DNA from: Geosporobacter ferrireducens
GTDB taxonomy: Bacteria; Bacillota; Clostridia; Peptostreptococcales; Thermotaleaceae
Length of the DNA: 64,000 bases
Direction: 5' to 3'
Assembly: GCF_001750685.1 (NCBI RefSeq)
Contig: NZ_CP017269.1
Location: 5,497,416-5,561,415, forward strand
In this document: in pieces, positions 43,022-52,868 of the stretch
Layout of the letters: every line of letters starts with the position of its first letter
How positions within the stretch are numbered: position 1 is the first letter of the stretch
Program-made: the position numbers and the translations under genes
The notes under the pieces: model-generated
What the model was told of the DNA's origin: nothing
Seen by the model: the letters and a program-made list of their open reading frames with translations, nothing else
Databases searched by the model: none

Positions 43022-44929
43022 GTGAAAAGAATGGAACACAATGAATTTTTACCTATTACGATGAGAGAGATGAAAGAGCGGGGATGGGAACGAGCTGATT
43101 TTATTGTGATTACCGGAGATGCTTATATTGATCATCCAAGCTTTGGAGCAGCTGTGATTTCTAGAACTTTAGAGGCAGCAGGGTATAAAGTAGGCATCAT
43201 TGCTCAGCCGGATTGGAGAAATGTACAAGATTTTAAAAAATTGGGGAGACCTAAATATGGATTTTTAATTACTGCTGGCAATATTGATTCTATGGTAAAT
43301 CATTATACAGTGAGTAAGCGCAGGCGGGAAAAAGATTATTACTCACCAGGAGGTAAAATGAATTTACGGCCGGATCGTGCCACCATCGTTTATTGTAATA
43401 TGGCAAAGCAGGCATATAAAGGTGTACCTCTTATTATTGGCGGTATTGAGGCAAGTTTAAGACGGTTTGCCCATTATGATTATTGGAGCGATAAGGTTAG
43501 AAGATCAATTTTATTCGACAGCGAAGCAGATCTATTAGTATTTGGAATGGGAGAACATCAAATTCTTGAGATCGCAGACAGCTTAAAAAATGGATTGGAT
43601 ATTAAATACATGCATCATATTGCAGGAACTTGTTATAAAATAGAAAGTAAAGAAAATCTATATCATTTTATTGAGCTGCCAAGCTATGAAACGATTGCAA
43701 AGGATAAAATTGCCTACGCTAAGGCCTTTAAAGTACAATATGAAGAACAAGATGCAATCAGAGGAAAAGTGCTGGTTCAACCACATGGAAACAGTTATAT
43801 TGTTCAAAATCCTCCTGCTATGGCTTTATCGGAAATAGAATTAGACCGAATTTATGGTTTGCCCTATAGTAGAAAAGTTCATCCGACATACCGGAAAGAT
43901 GGAGGGGTGCCTGCAATTGAAGAAGTGAAGCACAGCATTATCAGCTCAAGAGGATGTTTTGGAAGTTGTTCTTTCTGTGCATTAACATTCCATCAGGGAA
44001 GGGTAATCCAAAGCCGAAGTCACACATCTATACTTGATGAAGCGGAAAAAATCGTTGGAAGTGATGATTTTAAAGGATATATTCATGATGTGGGAGGGCC
44101 AACAGCAAACTTCAGGAATATTGCTTGTGAAAAACAAAAAAAAGAAGGTACTTGTAAAAACAAGCAGTGCCTCTATCCAAATCCCTGTAGTAATCTGAAG
44201 GTTGATCATGGTGAATATCTAGATCTACTCAGAAAATTGAGAAAAATAAAGGGAGTAAAAAAGGTTTTTGTTCGGTCAGGGCTGCGCTATGATTACATTA
44301 TGGCAGATCCCAAAGATACTTTTTTGAAAGAGCTAAGTGAGCATCATATTAGTGGGCAATTAAAGGTTGCTCCAGAGCATATATCACCTAAGGTACTGGA
44401 TTTGATGGGCAAACCAAGAAGAGAGATCTATGATAAATTTGTAGACAAATATTATAAGATTAACAAGGAACTAGGAAAAGAACAATATATTGTACCTTAT
44501 TTAATGTCAAGCCATCCTGGAAGTGATTTAAAGGCAGCAGTTGAAATGGCAGAATATCTAAGAGATATACGCTACTATCCGGAGCAGGTCCAAGATTTCT
44601 ACCCAACACCGGGAACGCTATCTACTTGTATGTTCTATACAGGCCTTGATCCAAGAACGATGAAGCCTGTATATGTACCGAAAGATAGAAATGAAAAGGC
44701 AATGCAGCGAGCTCTATTACAATTCAAAAATCCTAAAAATTACGAATTGGTTAAAAGGGCATTGATGTTGGCCGGAAGAAAAGATTTGATTGGTTTTGGA
44801 TCAAAAGCACTAATAAAGCCATTAGGAAAAGATCGTGAAGAAGTAAAAGCAGATAAGCATCAAAAGAAAAAAGGTAAAGATAGAAATCGAAATAATAGTA
44901 AAAATAAAAATAGAAGTAAAAAAAAGTAA
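43022..44929 (+). CDS. YgiQ-family radical SAM protein
   Basis: A 635-residue (632 from the alternative ATG 43031) radical SAM enzyme of the UPF0313/YgiQ family. An N-terminal segment 'FIVITGDAYIDHPSFGAA' precedes the iron-sulfur motif 'RGCFGSCSFCAL' (CxxxCxxC). There is also a family extra cysteine group 'CKNKQCLYPNPC' and a basic Lys/Arg/Asn-rich tail (last 30 residues) that may bind nucleic acid. Reaction unknown. The RBS is weak for both GTG 43022 and ATG 43031. Confidence 0.92.
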   Translation: MKRMEHNEFLPITMREMKERGWERADFIVITGDAYIDHPSFGAAVISRTLEAAGYKVGIIAQPDWRNVQDFKKLGRPKYGFLITAGNIDSMVNHYTVSKRRREKDYYSPGGKMNLRPDRATIVYCNMAKQAYKGVPLIIGGIEASLRRFAHYDYWSDKVRRSILFDSEADLLVFGMGEHQILEIADSLKNGLDIKYMHHIAGTCYKIESKENLYHFIELPSYETIAKDKIAYAKAFKVQYEEQDAIRGKVLVQPHGNSYIVQNPPAMALSEIELDRIYGLPYSRKVHPTYRKDGGVPAIEEVKHSIISSRGCFGSCSFCALTFHQGRVIQSRSHTSILDEAEKIVGSDDFKGYIHDVGGPTANFRNIACEKQKKEGTCKNKQCLYPNPCSNLKVDHGEYLDLLRKLRKIKGVKKVFVRSGLRYDYIMADPKDTFLKELSEHHISGQLKVAPEHISPKVLDLMGKPRREIYDKFVDKYYKINKELGKEQYIVPYLMSSHPGSDLKAAVEMAEYLRDIRYYPEQVQDFYPTPGTLSTCMFYTGLDPRTMKPVYVPKDRNEKAMQRALLQFKNPKNYELVKRALMLAGRKDLIGFGSKALIKPLGKDREEVKADKHQKKKGKDRNRNNSKNKNRSKKK

Positions 44930-44935
44930 TAGTAA

Positions 44936-44967
44936 GACAGCCTAAGAATAATCTAGGCTGTTTTTAT
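44936..44967 (+). terminator. Intrinsic terminator
   Basis: ACAGCCTA (44937-44944) pairs with TAGGCTGT (44954-44961), followed by TTTT. Confidence 0.8.
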
Positions 44968-45113
44968 ATCCAATTAGCACTTTATTATAATACAATTATA
45001 AATTGCTAAAATAATTTGAAGCATTAAAAAATATTTTGAAATTCAGAAGGGAAAATTAAAATCATAAAGAATAATATAACAAGACAGACTATATGATAAA
45101 AGGAGAGATGTTG

Positions 45114-46640
45114 ATGAAAACGGTGTATATTGACGGTAACAGTCTTACGATAGAAGATGTGATCAATGTTGCAAGAAATAGGTATACTGTTGAATTAAAA
45201 GAGGAAGCGATAGAGAAGGTAAATCAAGCAAGAAAAGTTGTTGATGAATTTATTGAAGAAGAAAAAGTAGTCTATGGTATTACTACAGGATTTGGAAAAT
45301 TTAGTGATATAGTAATTACAAAAGAAGAGACAAGGGATTTACAGCGAAATCTAATTATCAGTCATGCTTGTGGTGTAGGCAATCCTCTATCTGAAGAAAT
45401 TGTAAGAGGAATCATGCTCCTAAGAGCGAATGCTTTATCAAAAGGTTTTTCTGGTATTCGTTTAAATACATTAAATACTTTGATAGAAATGCTGAATAAA
45501 GGTGTTCATCCGATTATTCCGGAGAAAGGCTCTTTAGGTGCTAGTGGTGATTTAGCACCCTTATCCCATATGGTTTTAGTTATGCTGGGGGAAGGAGAAG
45601 CCTACTATAAAGGCGCACGTTTATCGGGTAAAGATGCAATGGAGGCAGCCGGAATAGATAGCATTCATTTAACCTCTAAAGAAGGTTTGGCATTAATAAA
45701 TGGTACACAGGTTATGACGGCAATAGGTGCATTAACTGTTTATGATGCGGAAATGACCATGAAGCTTTCAGATATCGCATCTGCCATGACTTTAGAGGCA
45801 TTAAACGGGATAACGGATGCTTTTGACAATAGAGTCCATGAAGTACGACCACATAGAGGTCAGCTGAGCACCGCTGCAAATATTAGAGATTTGACAAATG
45901 GAAGTAAGGCTACTACCCGACAAGGACAGATCCGCGTACAAGATCCTTATACCCTTAGATGTATACCTCAGATTCATGGAGCCAGCAGAGATGCCATTGA
46001 CTATGTGAAAAATAAAGTACTTATTGAGATCAATGCTGCAACGGATAATCCATTAATTTTTGCAGAAGATAAAGAAGTAATCTCTGGCGGCAATTTTCAT
46101 GGGCAACCGCTGGCTTTAGCTTTTGACTTTCTAGGTATCGCAATAGCTGAGTTAGCCAATGTATCTGAAAGAAGAATTGAGAGATTGGTAAATCCGCAGT
46201 TGAGCGGACTTCCTGCCTTCTTAACTGAAAAGGGCGGGCTTCATTCCGGTTTTATGATTGCACAGTATGCGGCAGCTGCCTTGGTATCAGAAAACAAAGT
46301 ATTGGCACATCCTGCCAGTGTAGATTCTATCCCCTCATCAGCAAATCAAGAGGATCATGTTAGTATGGGAACCATTGCAGCCAGGAAGGCGAAAGATATA
46401 CTTTTTAATACCATGAATGTATTGGGCATAGAACTGATGGCAGCAGCTCAAGCAATTGACTTTAAAGAGGCAGAGCATCTTGGAAAGGGAACAAAGGCTG
46501 CATACGACATAGTCCGGAAGGAAGTAAGTACACTTCATGAGGACCGGGTAATGTATATAGATATTCAGAAATGTGCAGAACTAGTATCCAGTCATCGTGT
46601 TGTTGAAGCAGTAGAAAAAGCGATAGGAAGATTATTGTAG
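45114..46640 (+). CDS. hutH: Histidine ammonia-lyase
   Basis: A protein of 508 residues in the aromatic amino acid lyase family. The MIO cofactor forms from Ala143-Ser144-Gly145 in 'GSLGASGDLAPLSH'. 'YGITTGFGKF' carries the catalytic Tyr, and 'NQEDHVSMG' and 'NPQLSGLPAFL' are typical of HutH. It releases ammonia from histidine to give urocanate. ATG 45114 is 7 bases after AGGAGA; upstream in-frame starts lack proper spacing. No hutU, hutI or hutG is adjacent. Confidence 0.95.
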   Translation: MKTVYIDGNSLTIEDVINVARNRYTVELKEEAIEKVNQARKVVDEFIEEEKVVYGITTGFGKFSDIVITKEETRDLQRNLIISHACGVGNPLSEEIVRGIMLLRANALSKGFSGIRLNTLNTLIEMLNKGVHPIIPEKGSLGASGDLAPLSHMVLVMLGEGEAYYKGARLSGKDAMEAAGIDSIHLTSKEGLALINGTQVMTAIGALTVYDAEMTMKLSDIASAMTLEALNGITDAFDNRVHEVRPHRGQLSTAANIRDLTNGSKATTRQGQIRVQDPYTLRCIPQIHGASRDAIDYVKNKVLIEINAATDNPLIFAEDKEVISGGNFHGQPLALAFDFLGIAIAELANVSERRIERLVNPQLSGLPAFLTEKGGLHSGFMIAQYAAAALVSENKVLAHPASVDSIPSSANQEDHVSMGTIAARKAKDILFNTMNVLGIELMAAAQAIDFKEAEHLGKGTKAAYDIVRKEVSTLHEDRVMYIDIQKCAELVSSHRVVEAVEKAIGRLL

Positions 46641-46644
46641 AAAC

Positions 46645-46670
46645 ACGGGGGCATAGTCCCCCTTTTTTTA
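46645..46670 (+). terminator. Intrinsic terminator
   Basis: GGGGG (46647-46651) pairs with CCCCC (46658-46662), followed by seven T. Confidence 0.82.
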
Positions 46671-46755
46671 TTAGATGTGCTGAATGATTTGACAGAGGGG
46701 ATTTCATTCGATATAATTTGTGCGATAAGATAGAAAAAAGAGGGAGTGAAAAAGA

Positions 46756-46938
46756 GTGGAATTTAAAGAAAAAATCGATCGTATTAACGTTCTAGCCAAT
46801 AAATCTAAAAAAGAAGGACTTACAGAGGCAGAAAAACTAGAACAAAAAAAACTTCGAGAAGAATATTTACAAAATTTTAGAGAGAATTTTAGAAAGCAAT
46901 TGGAGTCTATAAAAATAGTCGATAAAGATGAACAGTAG
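46756..46938 (+). CDS. DUF896 (YnzC-like) small protein
   Basis: A 60-residue charged helical protein: 'KIDRINVLANKSKKEGLTEAEKLEQKKLREEYL' (residues about 5-37, cited by position) is the DUF896/UPF0291 signature. In Bacillus, YnzC is SOS-regulated, but no LexA box is visible here. Start is GTG after AGGGAGTGA. Confidence 0.9.
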   Translation: MEFKEKIDRINVLANKSKKEGLTEAEKLEQKKLREEYLQNFRENFRKQLESIKIVDKDEQ

Positions 46939-46966
46939 GGAAGAATGACTTTATTCTTCCCTTTTA
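46937..46966 (+). terminator. Intrinsic terminator
   Basis: AGGGAAGAAT (46937-46946) pairs with ATTCTTCCCT (46953-46962), then TTT. Confidence 0.82.
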
Positions 46967-47136
46967 TTGTATCGCAGCATAATGGAGAAGATATATATTT
47001 CGAGAAAGGGCTTATAAAAAATATTTGTATAAGTCCTGGTATAATTAGAGGAAAAATGTCGAATATCTAGAATATATTATTTAGAATATAAGAGATTTTT
47101 AAACAATATGTACATAAAGATGGGGGAGGGATATTC

Positions 47137-47586
47137 ATGTCTGAAAAACAATATGTGATTTTTAGATTAGGAAAAGAAGAATATGGGGTTGAAATTGTAA
47201 ATGTAAAAGAAATTTGTGAATATAAGGAAAGTGTAAAAGTACCGAATACGCCGAGATTTGTAGATGGAATTATTAATTTAAGAGGAGATATTACACCGAT
47301 TATTAATCTGAAGAAGCGATTTAATCTGCCAGAAGGGGATGTGAATTCTGATACGAGAATTATTGTTATTAATATTAACAATCGTCAAGTAGGATTTATT
47401 GTTGATGAAGCTTCACAGGTTCTTAGAATTACCGAAGAAGATATTGAACCTGCACCTGAGCTGGTAGCTGGTATTGAGAAAAAGTATATTATTGGTGTAG
47501 GAAAACTTGCAGACAGGATTATCTTGCTATTAGATTTAGAATATATTTTATCAGAAGATGAAAAAGAAAAAATTCAGAATATGTAA
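47137..47586 (+). CDS. cheW: CheW-type chemotaxis coupling protein
   Basis: A 149-residue CheW domain that links chemoreceptors to the CheA kinase. Conserved parts: 'YVIFRLGKEEYGVEI', 'GIINLRGDITPIINLKKRF' and 'VGFIVDEASQVLRI'. RBS ATGGGGGAGGGA. It is isolated here, without cheA or receptor genes. A promoter-like TGGTATAAT (47037-47045) lies 90 bases upstream. Confidence 0.92.
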   Translation: MSEKQYVIFRLGKEEYGVEIVNVKEICEYKESVKVPNTPRFVDGIINLRGDITPIINLKKRFNLPEGDVNSDTRIIVININNRQVGFIVDEASQVLRITEEDIEPAPELVAGIEKKYIIGVGKLADRIILLLDLEYILSEDEKEKIQNM

Positions 47587-47764
47587 AGAAACTTCTATTA
47601 AACCGTCTTTTTTTGTTTTTTTTCTTCTATAATTAAACGAAAGCGAAGAAAAAGAAAGTAATATGTAAATGAAAATATTGTCTTTGACAGCAGGTTAACT
47701 GAAATTTCACCTCTATAAGTAGTATATAATTTATCCATATATACAACATATGGGGGTGCAATCA

Positions 47765-48253
47765 ATGAAAAAAGCGCTATTAGTGTTTTTGCTGCTTATT
47801 GCAATATTCATTCATGGAAAATTTATTTTCGCCGACGATAACATAGTACAAGATCAATATCCTGTAATGAATAATGAAAGTGAAATGACCTTAATTGAGG
47901 GCCTATTTAAGCAAAGAACAGAACTCTGGAATGATTTGTATGAGGCCAACAAAAATCACGAGCAGTTTAAGAATAGATTAAGCCAAATTGTTGCAGAACC
48001 GTTACTTTCTTTTGATACGGATGCTTTCGAGTCCCTGATAAGCGATCCTACGGATATGGATAAGGTGTTGAAAGTTGAAGTAATTAAAATCGAGAATTTA
48101 TCCTATGGCAAGACGAATATGCGAGCTACCGTAACAATTTTATGGAAAATGCAGGGATTAGAAGGACATTATCTAGAAGAAATAAAATATAAGGTTGTTT
48201 TGTTAAAAGATAAAGGTGTATGGAAATTAAGTGATTACAGTATCACACAATAA
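47765..48253 (+). CDS. Exported protein of unknown function
   Basis: A 162-residue protein with a signal peptide (KK plus a hydrophobic stretch; likely cleaved after 'FIFA') and a soluble domain with an NTF2-like or DUF4878-like layout ('AEPLLSFDTDAFESLIS', then alternating strands ending 'GVWKLSDYSI'). This C-terminal pattern fits the NTF2-like superfamily, but I cannot name a family. ATG 47765 follows GGGGGTGC. Confidence 0.75.
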   Translation: MKKALLVFLLLIAIFIHGKFIFADDNIVQDQYPVMNNESEMTLIEGLFKQRTELWNDLYEANKNHEQFKNRLSQIVAEPLLSFDTDAFESLISDPTDMDKVLKVEVIKIENLSYGKTNMRATVTILWKMQGLEGHYLEEIKYKVVLLKDKGVWKLSDYSITQ

Positions 48254-48282
48254 AAGGCTGCAGATTCTGCAGCCTTGTTTAT
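48252..48282 (+). terminator. Intrinsic terminator
   Basis: AAGGCTGCAGA (48254-48264) pairs with TTCTGCAGCCTT (48265-48276), then GTTT. About 260 bases of A/T-rich sequence without other recognisable features follow before the next gene. Confidence 0.75.
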
Positions 48283-48543
48283 TGTTGGCAGAAGGATATA
48301 AATTTGATAACAGGAAAGTGAAAACGATTCTTGTTAGATATTAAAGTAAACGATTGAGAAAGTAGTAGAGAAAGAGAAATATTTCATATATAGATAGATA
48401 GTACTATTTTCATGAAATCGTAAATAAATTATGATAGAAAACAGAAGGATTATGTAATATTCATGCAGAATTTACATACATCGTAGTTAGTGAAATAGAT
48501 ATTTTGTCGGAGTAAGAATATTAAATATGCCAGAGGTGCAGGT

Positions 48544-49719
48544 ATGTACAAACCTTCGTTAGATGTAAAAAAACTAAATGATATCGTAAAAAAAACCATT
48601 GATTCCTTAGAAAAGGGGAAAAATGAGATATTTGATATTGCTGAGAGTGCTCGAAATGAGTGCAGAAGCGCTGAGCAAGATCTGGAATCCATAAAAAAAG
48701 CCGCATCTCTTTTGATTGAAGAAGTGGATATGCTAATTGCACTGGAAAAGAAAAGCAGACAGAAGCTTGTACTAGTGAGCAAGGATTTTAAAAAATTCAC
48801 AGAACAGGATATTAAATCTGCTTATGAAGAAGCTAAAGACTTACAGATTAAGATGACACTTAAAAGGCAAGAAGAAAGAGAGCTCATTAAACAAAGAACT
48901 GAGTTGGAGCGTAGGCTTAAACATGCCTATGAAGTGGTAAAAAAAGCAGAGAGGCTCGTTTCACAGGTAGGGGTGGCAATGGGTTATTTAAGTGGAAATC
49001 TAAGAGATGTTTTTGAACAGCTTGAGGATATCCAGCAAAAGCAAGAACTGGGAATAAAAATTATTAAAGCACAGGAAGAAGAAAGGCAGCGTGTTGCCAG
49101 AGATATCCATGATGGTCCAGCCCAATCAATGGCAAATGTGGTCATAAAAGCTGAGATTTGTGAAAAGCTAATTAATCGAGATACTGAACAAACAAAGTAT
49201 GAGTTGAATCAGTTGAAAAACTTTGTTAGGGATGCACTAAAAGATCTAAGGAAAATTATATACGATTTACGTCCCATGTCTCTAGATGATTTAGGATTGG
49301 TGCCTACAATACAAAGGTTTATTATTAACTTTGAAGATGAGACAAAGATCAATGTTAATTTTTCAGTAATGGCAAAGGGACTTACCATAGATTCAATTAT
49401 TCAGTTATCTGTTTTTCGTATTATACAGGAAGCTTTACATAATGTTAATAAGCACGCTAAGGCAAGTATGGTTGTAATAAAACTGGAGGTAATGCACAAA
49501 AACATAAATATGCTCATAATTGACGATGGTATCGGATTTAATGTTGAGAAAGCATTTACATCGACCAAGGAAGAATGTAGCTATGGATTATTTATTATGA
49601 GGGAAAGGGTAGAACTTTTAAAAGGGAATATTGAAATTACCAGTGATGTTGGTAAAGGTACAAGAATTAGAGTAAGTATTCCTTTAGGAGAAGAGGAGGA
49701 ATTGTATGATAAAAAGTAA
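48544..49719 (+). CDS. degS: DegS-type cytosolic sensor histidine kinase
   Basis: A 391-residue kinase without membrane segments. A long N-terminal coiled-coil sensor region (about 1-175), then HisKA_3 with 'ARDIHDGPAQSMANV' (H189), 'YDLRPMSLDDLGL' and a HATPase ('IIQEALHNVNKHAKA', 'DDGIGF'). This is the DegS layout (DegS-SMC-like domain). With DegU it controls exoenzymes, motility and biofilm in Firmicutes. RBS AGAGGTGC. It overlaps degU by 14 bases. Confidence 0.93.
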   Translation: MYKPSLDVKKLNDIVKKTIDSLEKGKNEIFDIAESARNECRSAEQDLESIKKAASLLIEEVDMLIALEKKSRQKLVLVSKDFKKFTEQDIKSAYEEAKDLQIKMTLKRQEERELIKQRTELERRLKHAYEVVKKAERLVSQVGVAMGYLSGNLRDVFEQLEDIQQKQELGIKIIKAQEEERQRVARDIHDGPAQSMANVVIKAEICEKLINRDTEQTKYELNQLKNFVRDALKDLRKIIYDLRPMSLDDLGLVPTIQRFIINFEDETKINVNFSVMAKGLTIDSIIQLSVFRIIQEALHNVNKHAKASMVVIKLEVMHKNINMLIIDDGIGFNVEKAFTSTKEECSYGLFIMRERVELLKGNIEITSDVGKGTRIRVSIPLGEEEELYDKK

Positions 49720-50362
49720 AATAAAGGTGCTGATAGCAGATGACCATGCACTTATGAGACAAGGATTGAAGCAAATATTGGAGCTGGAAGACGATATTGA
49801 AGTAGTTGGCTTGGCTATAAATGGGGAGGAAACCATAAAAAAAACACAACAGTTAAAACCCCATATCGTGCTACTGGATATCAATATGCCGCAAATGAAT
49901 GGGATACAGGCACTAAGAAGATTAAAAGATATGGGTGTTGATGCCCGAATCATTATGTTAACGATTCATGAAGATAAAGAATATTTATTTGAAACGATTA
50001 ATATTGGTGCTTCAGGATATGTTTTAAAAGATGCTGAATCCTCTAGCTTAACAAAGGCAATACGAGATGTGTATGCTGGTGATTCCTATATTCATCCTTC
50101 TCTGGCGTCTTCTCTGGTTCGTGAATTTAACAAAAGAGGGTCAACGGATGAAGAATTTAAAAGAGAGCGATTGACAAGAAGAGAATATGAAGTACTTATA
50201 CTAATTGCTGAAGGGCAAAATAATAAAGAAATAGCCGAGAGTCTTTTTATAAGTGAAAAAACTGTAAAAAATCATGTGTCCAATATCTTTAAGAAAATTG
50301 ATGTAAATGACAGAACACAGGCAGCAATTTATGCATATAAACATAATATTAAAAAGATCTAG
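49706..50362 (+). CDS. degU: DegU-type response regulator (NarL/FixJ family)
   Basis: A 218-residue protein: receiver domain (1-120; D58 in 'VLLDINMPQMNG', 'ADDHALMRQGL' at the N-terminus) and LuxR-type HTH ('LTRREYEVLILIAEGQNNKEIAESLFISEKTVKNHVSNIF' region, about 153-192). Partner of DegS. RBS GAGAAGAGGAGGA in degS. Target genes are not evident here. Confidence 0.94.
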   Translation: MIKSKIKVLIADDHALMRQGLKQILELEDDIEVVGLAINGEETIKKTQQLKPHIVLLDINMPQMNGIQALRRLKDMGVDARIIMLTIHEDKEYLFETINIGASGYVLKDAESSSLTKAIRDVYAGDSYIHPSLASSLVREFNKRGSTDEEFKRERLTRREYEVLILIAEGQNNKEIAESLFISEKTVKNHVSNIFKKIDVNDRTQAAIYAYKHNIKKI

Positions 50363-50379
50363 AAATTAGATCTTTTTTT
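50351..50379 (+). terminator. Intrinsic terminator
   Basis: AAAAAGATCTA and TAGATCTTTTTTT pair around GAAAT. Confidence 0.85.
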
Positions 50380-50502
50380 GTTGGAAAAATTTTTATTGAT
50401 TAATGATGGTAAAAACGGAAAACTTATTATAAAATGAGAATACACATAAATTCAAAAAAATAATCATACATATAGTAATATTTGTACATGGAGGCGATCA
50501 TT

Positions 50503-51930
50503 ATGTCTGATAACTTAATAGGGAAAGAACTAAGAAAGAAAGTTATTTATGAATTCAAAACTGGATGGGATTTGCTTACAGAAAGGGAAAACAAAGTACT
50601 ATTAGAATTAAATGAGGAATATAAATCTTTTCTGGACCGGGGAAAAACAGAAAGAGAATGTATCCGGGAGATTATAGAAACAGCTAAAGAGCATGGATAT
50701 GTTTCCATTAAAGAGGTGATAGCGGGAGAAGTCAAGCTAGAGCCTGGAACAAAGATTTATGCAAACAATAGAGACAAAGCTGCTGTGATGCTTGTGATTG
50801 GAAGTGAACCTTTAGAAAAAGGGATGCATATCGTCGGTGCCCATGTAGATGTGCCGCGACTAGATCTAAAGCCAAATCCACTCTATGAGGATGGTGGAAT
50901 GGCATTTTTTAAAACCCATTATTACGGAGGAATTAAGAAATATCAATGGACAGCAATCCCCTTGGCACTCCATGGTGTTGTGATAAAGAAAAACGGTGAA
51001 AAACTAAATATCGTTATTGGAGAGGATGAAAAAGATCCTGTGTTTTTTATAACAGATTTATTGCCTCACCTCGCAAAGGATCAAGCAGAAAAAAAGTTGA
51101 GTGAAGGGATTACAGGAGAGGGATTGAATATTTTAATTGGCAGCATCCCCTTCAAAGATCAGGAAATAAAAGAAAGAGTCAAATTAAATATCATGAGAAT
51201 TCTCAATGAAAAGTATGGAATATATGAGGATGACTTTTTTGTCGCAGAAGTAGAAGCAGTTCCTGCTGGTAAGGCCAAGGATGTTGGTTTTGACAAAAGT
51301 ATGGTAGGTGCTCATGGCCATGATGACCGGGTTTGTGCATTTACAGCGCTAAAAGCAGTATTAGATATTGAAACTCCAAATAAGACGGCTGTTGCATTAT
51401 TTGTTGATAAGGAAGAAGTAGGCAGTATGGGTAATACAGGAATGGAGTCAAGGTTTTTTGAGAATGTGGTGGCTGAGCTCATTGCTATTCAAAATCAAGG
51501 ACCGATTGAGTTATTAATCAGACGGTCCATGGCAAATTCCAAAGTGCTCTCCGGCGACGTAGGAGCAGCTTTTGATCCGAATTTTCCAGATGTATTAGAT
51601 AAAAGAAATGCAGCGTATTTGGGGAAGGGTGTTATATTAGTAAAATATACTGGTGTCAGAGGAAAAAGTGGCTCCAACGATGCCAATGCAGAGTTTTTAG
51701 CAGAGATTCGGAATATTTTTAATGATAATGAGGTTTTGTGGCAAGTAGGAGAATTAGGTAAGGTTGATCAGGGCGGCGGCGGTACAATCGCATATATTTT
51801 AGCAAATTATGGTGCCGAGGTAGTTGATTGTGGCGTGCCCGTATTAAGTATGCATGCACCCTTAGAGATTGTTAGCAAAGTAGATGTATATATGACTTAC
51901 AAAGCTTATCATGCCTTTTTTAAAGTATAA
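50503..51930 (+). CDS. M18 family aminopeptidase
   Basis: A zinc aminopeptidase of 475 residues (ApeA-type aminopeptidase I). Metal ligands are in 'GAHVDVPRLDL', 'GHDDRVCAFTAL', 'DKEEVGSMGN' and the C-terminal 'LSMHAPLE'. It should remove N-terminal acidic or neutral residues from peptides in the cytosol, consistent with peptide fermentation. ATG 50503 has GGAGG 10 bases before; an ATG at 50482 is not supported. Confidence 0.93.
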   Translation: MSDNLIGKELRKKVIYEFKTGWDLLTERENKVLLELNEEYKSFLDRGKTERECIREIIETAKEHGYVSIKEVIAGEVKLEPGTKIYANNRDKAAVMLVIGSEPLEKGMHIVGAHVDVPRLDLKPNPLYEDGGMAFFKTHYYGGIKKYQWTAIPLALHGVVIKKNGEKLNIVIGEDEKDPVFFITDLLPHLAKDQAEKKLSEGITGEGLNILIGSIPFKDQEIKERVKLNIMRILNEKYGIYEDDFFVAEVEAVPAGKAKDVGFDKSMVGAHGHDDRVCAFTALKAVLDIETPNKTAVALFVDKEEVGSMGNTGMESRFFENVVAELIAIQNQGPIELLIRRSMANSKVLSGDVGAAFDPNFPDVLDKRNAAYLGKGVILVKYTGVRGKSGSNDANAEFLAEIRNIFNDNEVLWQVGELGKVDQGGGGTIAYILANYGAEVVDCGVPVLSMHAPLEIVSKVDVYMTYKAYHAFFKV

Positions 51931-51964
51931 TAACCGGATATTGCCGGTTATTATACTTTTTGTT
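51920..51964. terminator. Bidirectional terminator
   Basis: AAAGTATAATAACCGG (51922-51937) pairs perfectly with CCGGTTATTATACTTT (51944-51959) around ATATTG. It serves the aminopeptidase and the convergent LysR gene. Confidence 0.9.
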
Positions 51965-52868
51965 TAATAGGTGCCGGGTGACTATGCTCAATTACATAGT
52001 TTTTAAAGGTTTCTGCCAAGGGAGATAATGTACGATATCGATGATAAGTAAAATAGAAATTGCGGCACAGATCCAAACCTTCGATTTCAATTTTTTTAAG
52101 AAAATTGAAGTTTACTTCGTCTGCGATGGAAAGTTCTGAAACAATAGATAATCCTAATCCAAGCCTTACACATTGTTTTATTGTCTCTGTATTTTCTATA
52201 TAAGCAACGACATTAAAACCATCAATAGAAATGTTTTGCTGATGGAGTGCCTGTTCAAAAATCTTTCTCGTACCCGAGCCTTCTTCCCGCAGAATCATTT
52301 TACTACTCTTCAAAAAATCAATAGAGATGGAATTCATATCCCGGTAAGGTGCTGTATTAGGCGCTATAACTACTAAACGGTCTGCCATAAGGTTTATATA
52401 ATTCAGTCTTTTGTTATCTTCTCTTGCACCAACAATTCCAAAATCAATTTCTCCATTGATAATAGAATCTACAACCTGAAGTGAATCAAAATGCAGCAGA
52501 TGATATTTAACATCAGGATAAATTCTATGAAAGGAATTTAAGAATTGAGGAAGAATATATTGTTCAGGAGTAGTACTGGTAGCGATTTCGAGGGTGCCCT
52601 CTATCTTGCCTTTAAACTGCTCCAGGTTGAATAATGCTAACTCTCGTTTATTCAGTATGTCCAACGCGTGAGAGTACAGTATTTCTCCTGCTTTTGTCAA
52701 AGTAACTTTTTTATTAGTACGATTAATCAAAATGGTGCCTAATTGATTTTCTAAATTTTGTATATGATTACTAATGGTAGGCTGCGTTAAAAATAGGTAA
52801 TCTGCTGCTTTTGAAAAGCTTTTAAACTTTGCTATTGCTACAAAGGTCTCAAGTTGCCGAAAATCCAT
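51951..52868 (-). CDS. LysR-family regulator, possibly the selenium-metabolism type
   Basis: A LysR-type protein of 305 residues: N-terminal winged helix ('FRQLETFVAIAKFKSFSKAADYLFLTQPTISNHIQNLE' region) and a two-lobed ligand domain ('FGIVGAREDN', 'EEGSGTRKIFE'). The sequence style (MDFRQLETF..., ...LFLTQPTISNHIQ) resembles the selenium-metabolism-associated LysR group of Clostridia, but also the CysL type. The start at 52868 follows TTGGAGTGATTTT; upstream ATGs are unsupported. Divergent from the AlbA_2 gene. Confidence 0.85.
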   Translation of the reverse strand: MDFRQLETFVAIAKFKSFSKAADYLFLTQPTISNHIQNLENQLGTILINRTNKKVTLTKAGEILYSHALDILNKRELALFNLEQFKGKIEGTLEIATSTTPEQYILPQFLNSFHRIYPDVKYHLLHFDSLQVVDSIINGEIDFGIVGAREDNKRLNYINLMADRLVVIAPNTAPYRDMNSISIDFLKSSKMILREEGSGTRKIFEQALHQQNISIDGFNVVAYIENTETIKQCVRLGLGLSIVSELSIADEVNFNFLKKIEIEGLDLCRNFYFTYHRYRTLSPLAETFKNYVIEHSHPAPIKQKV

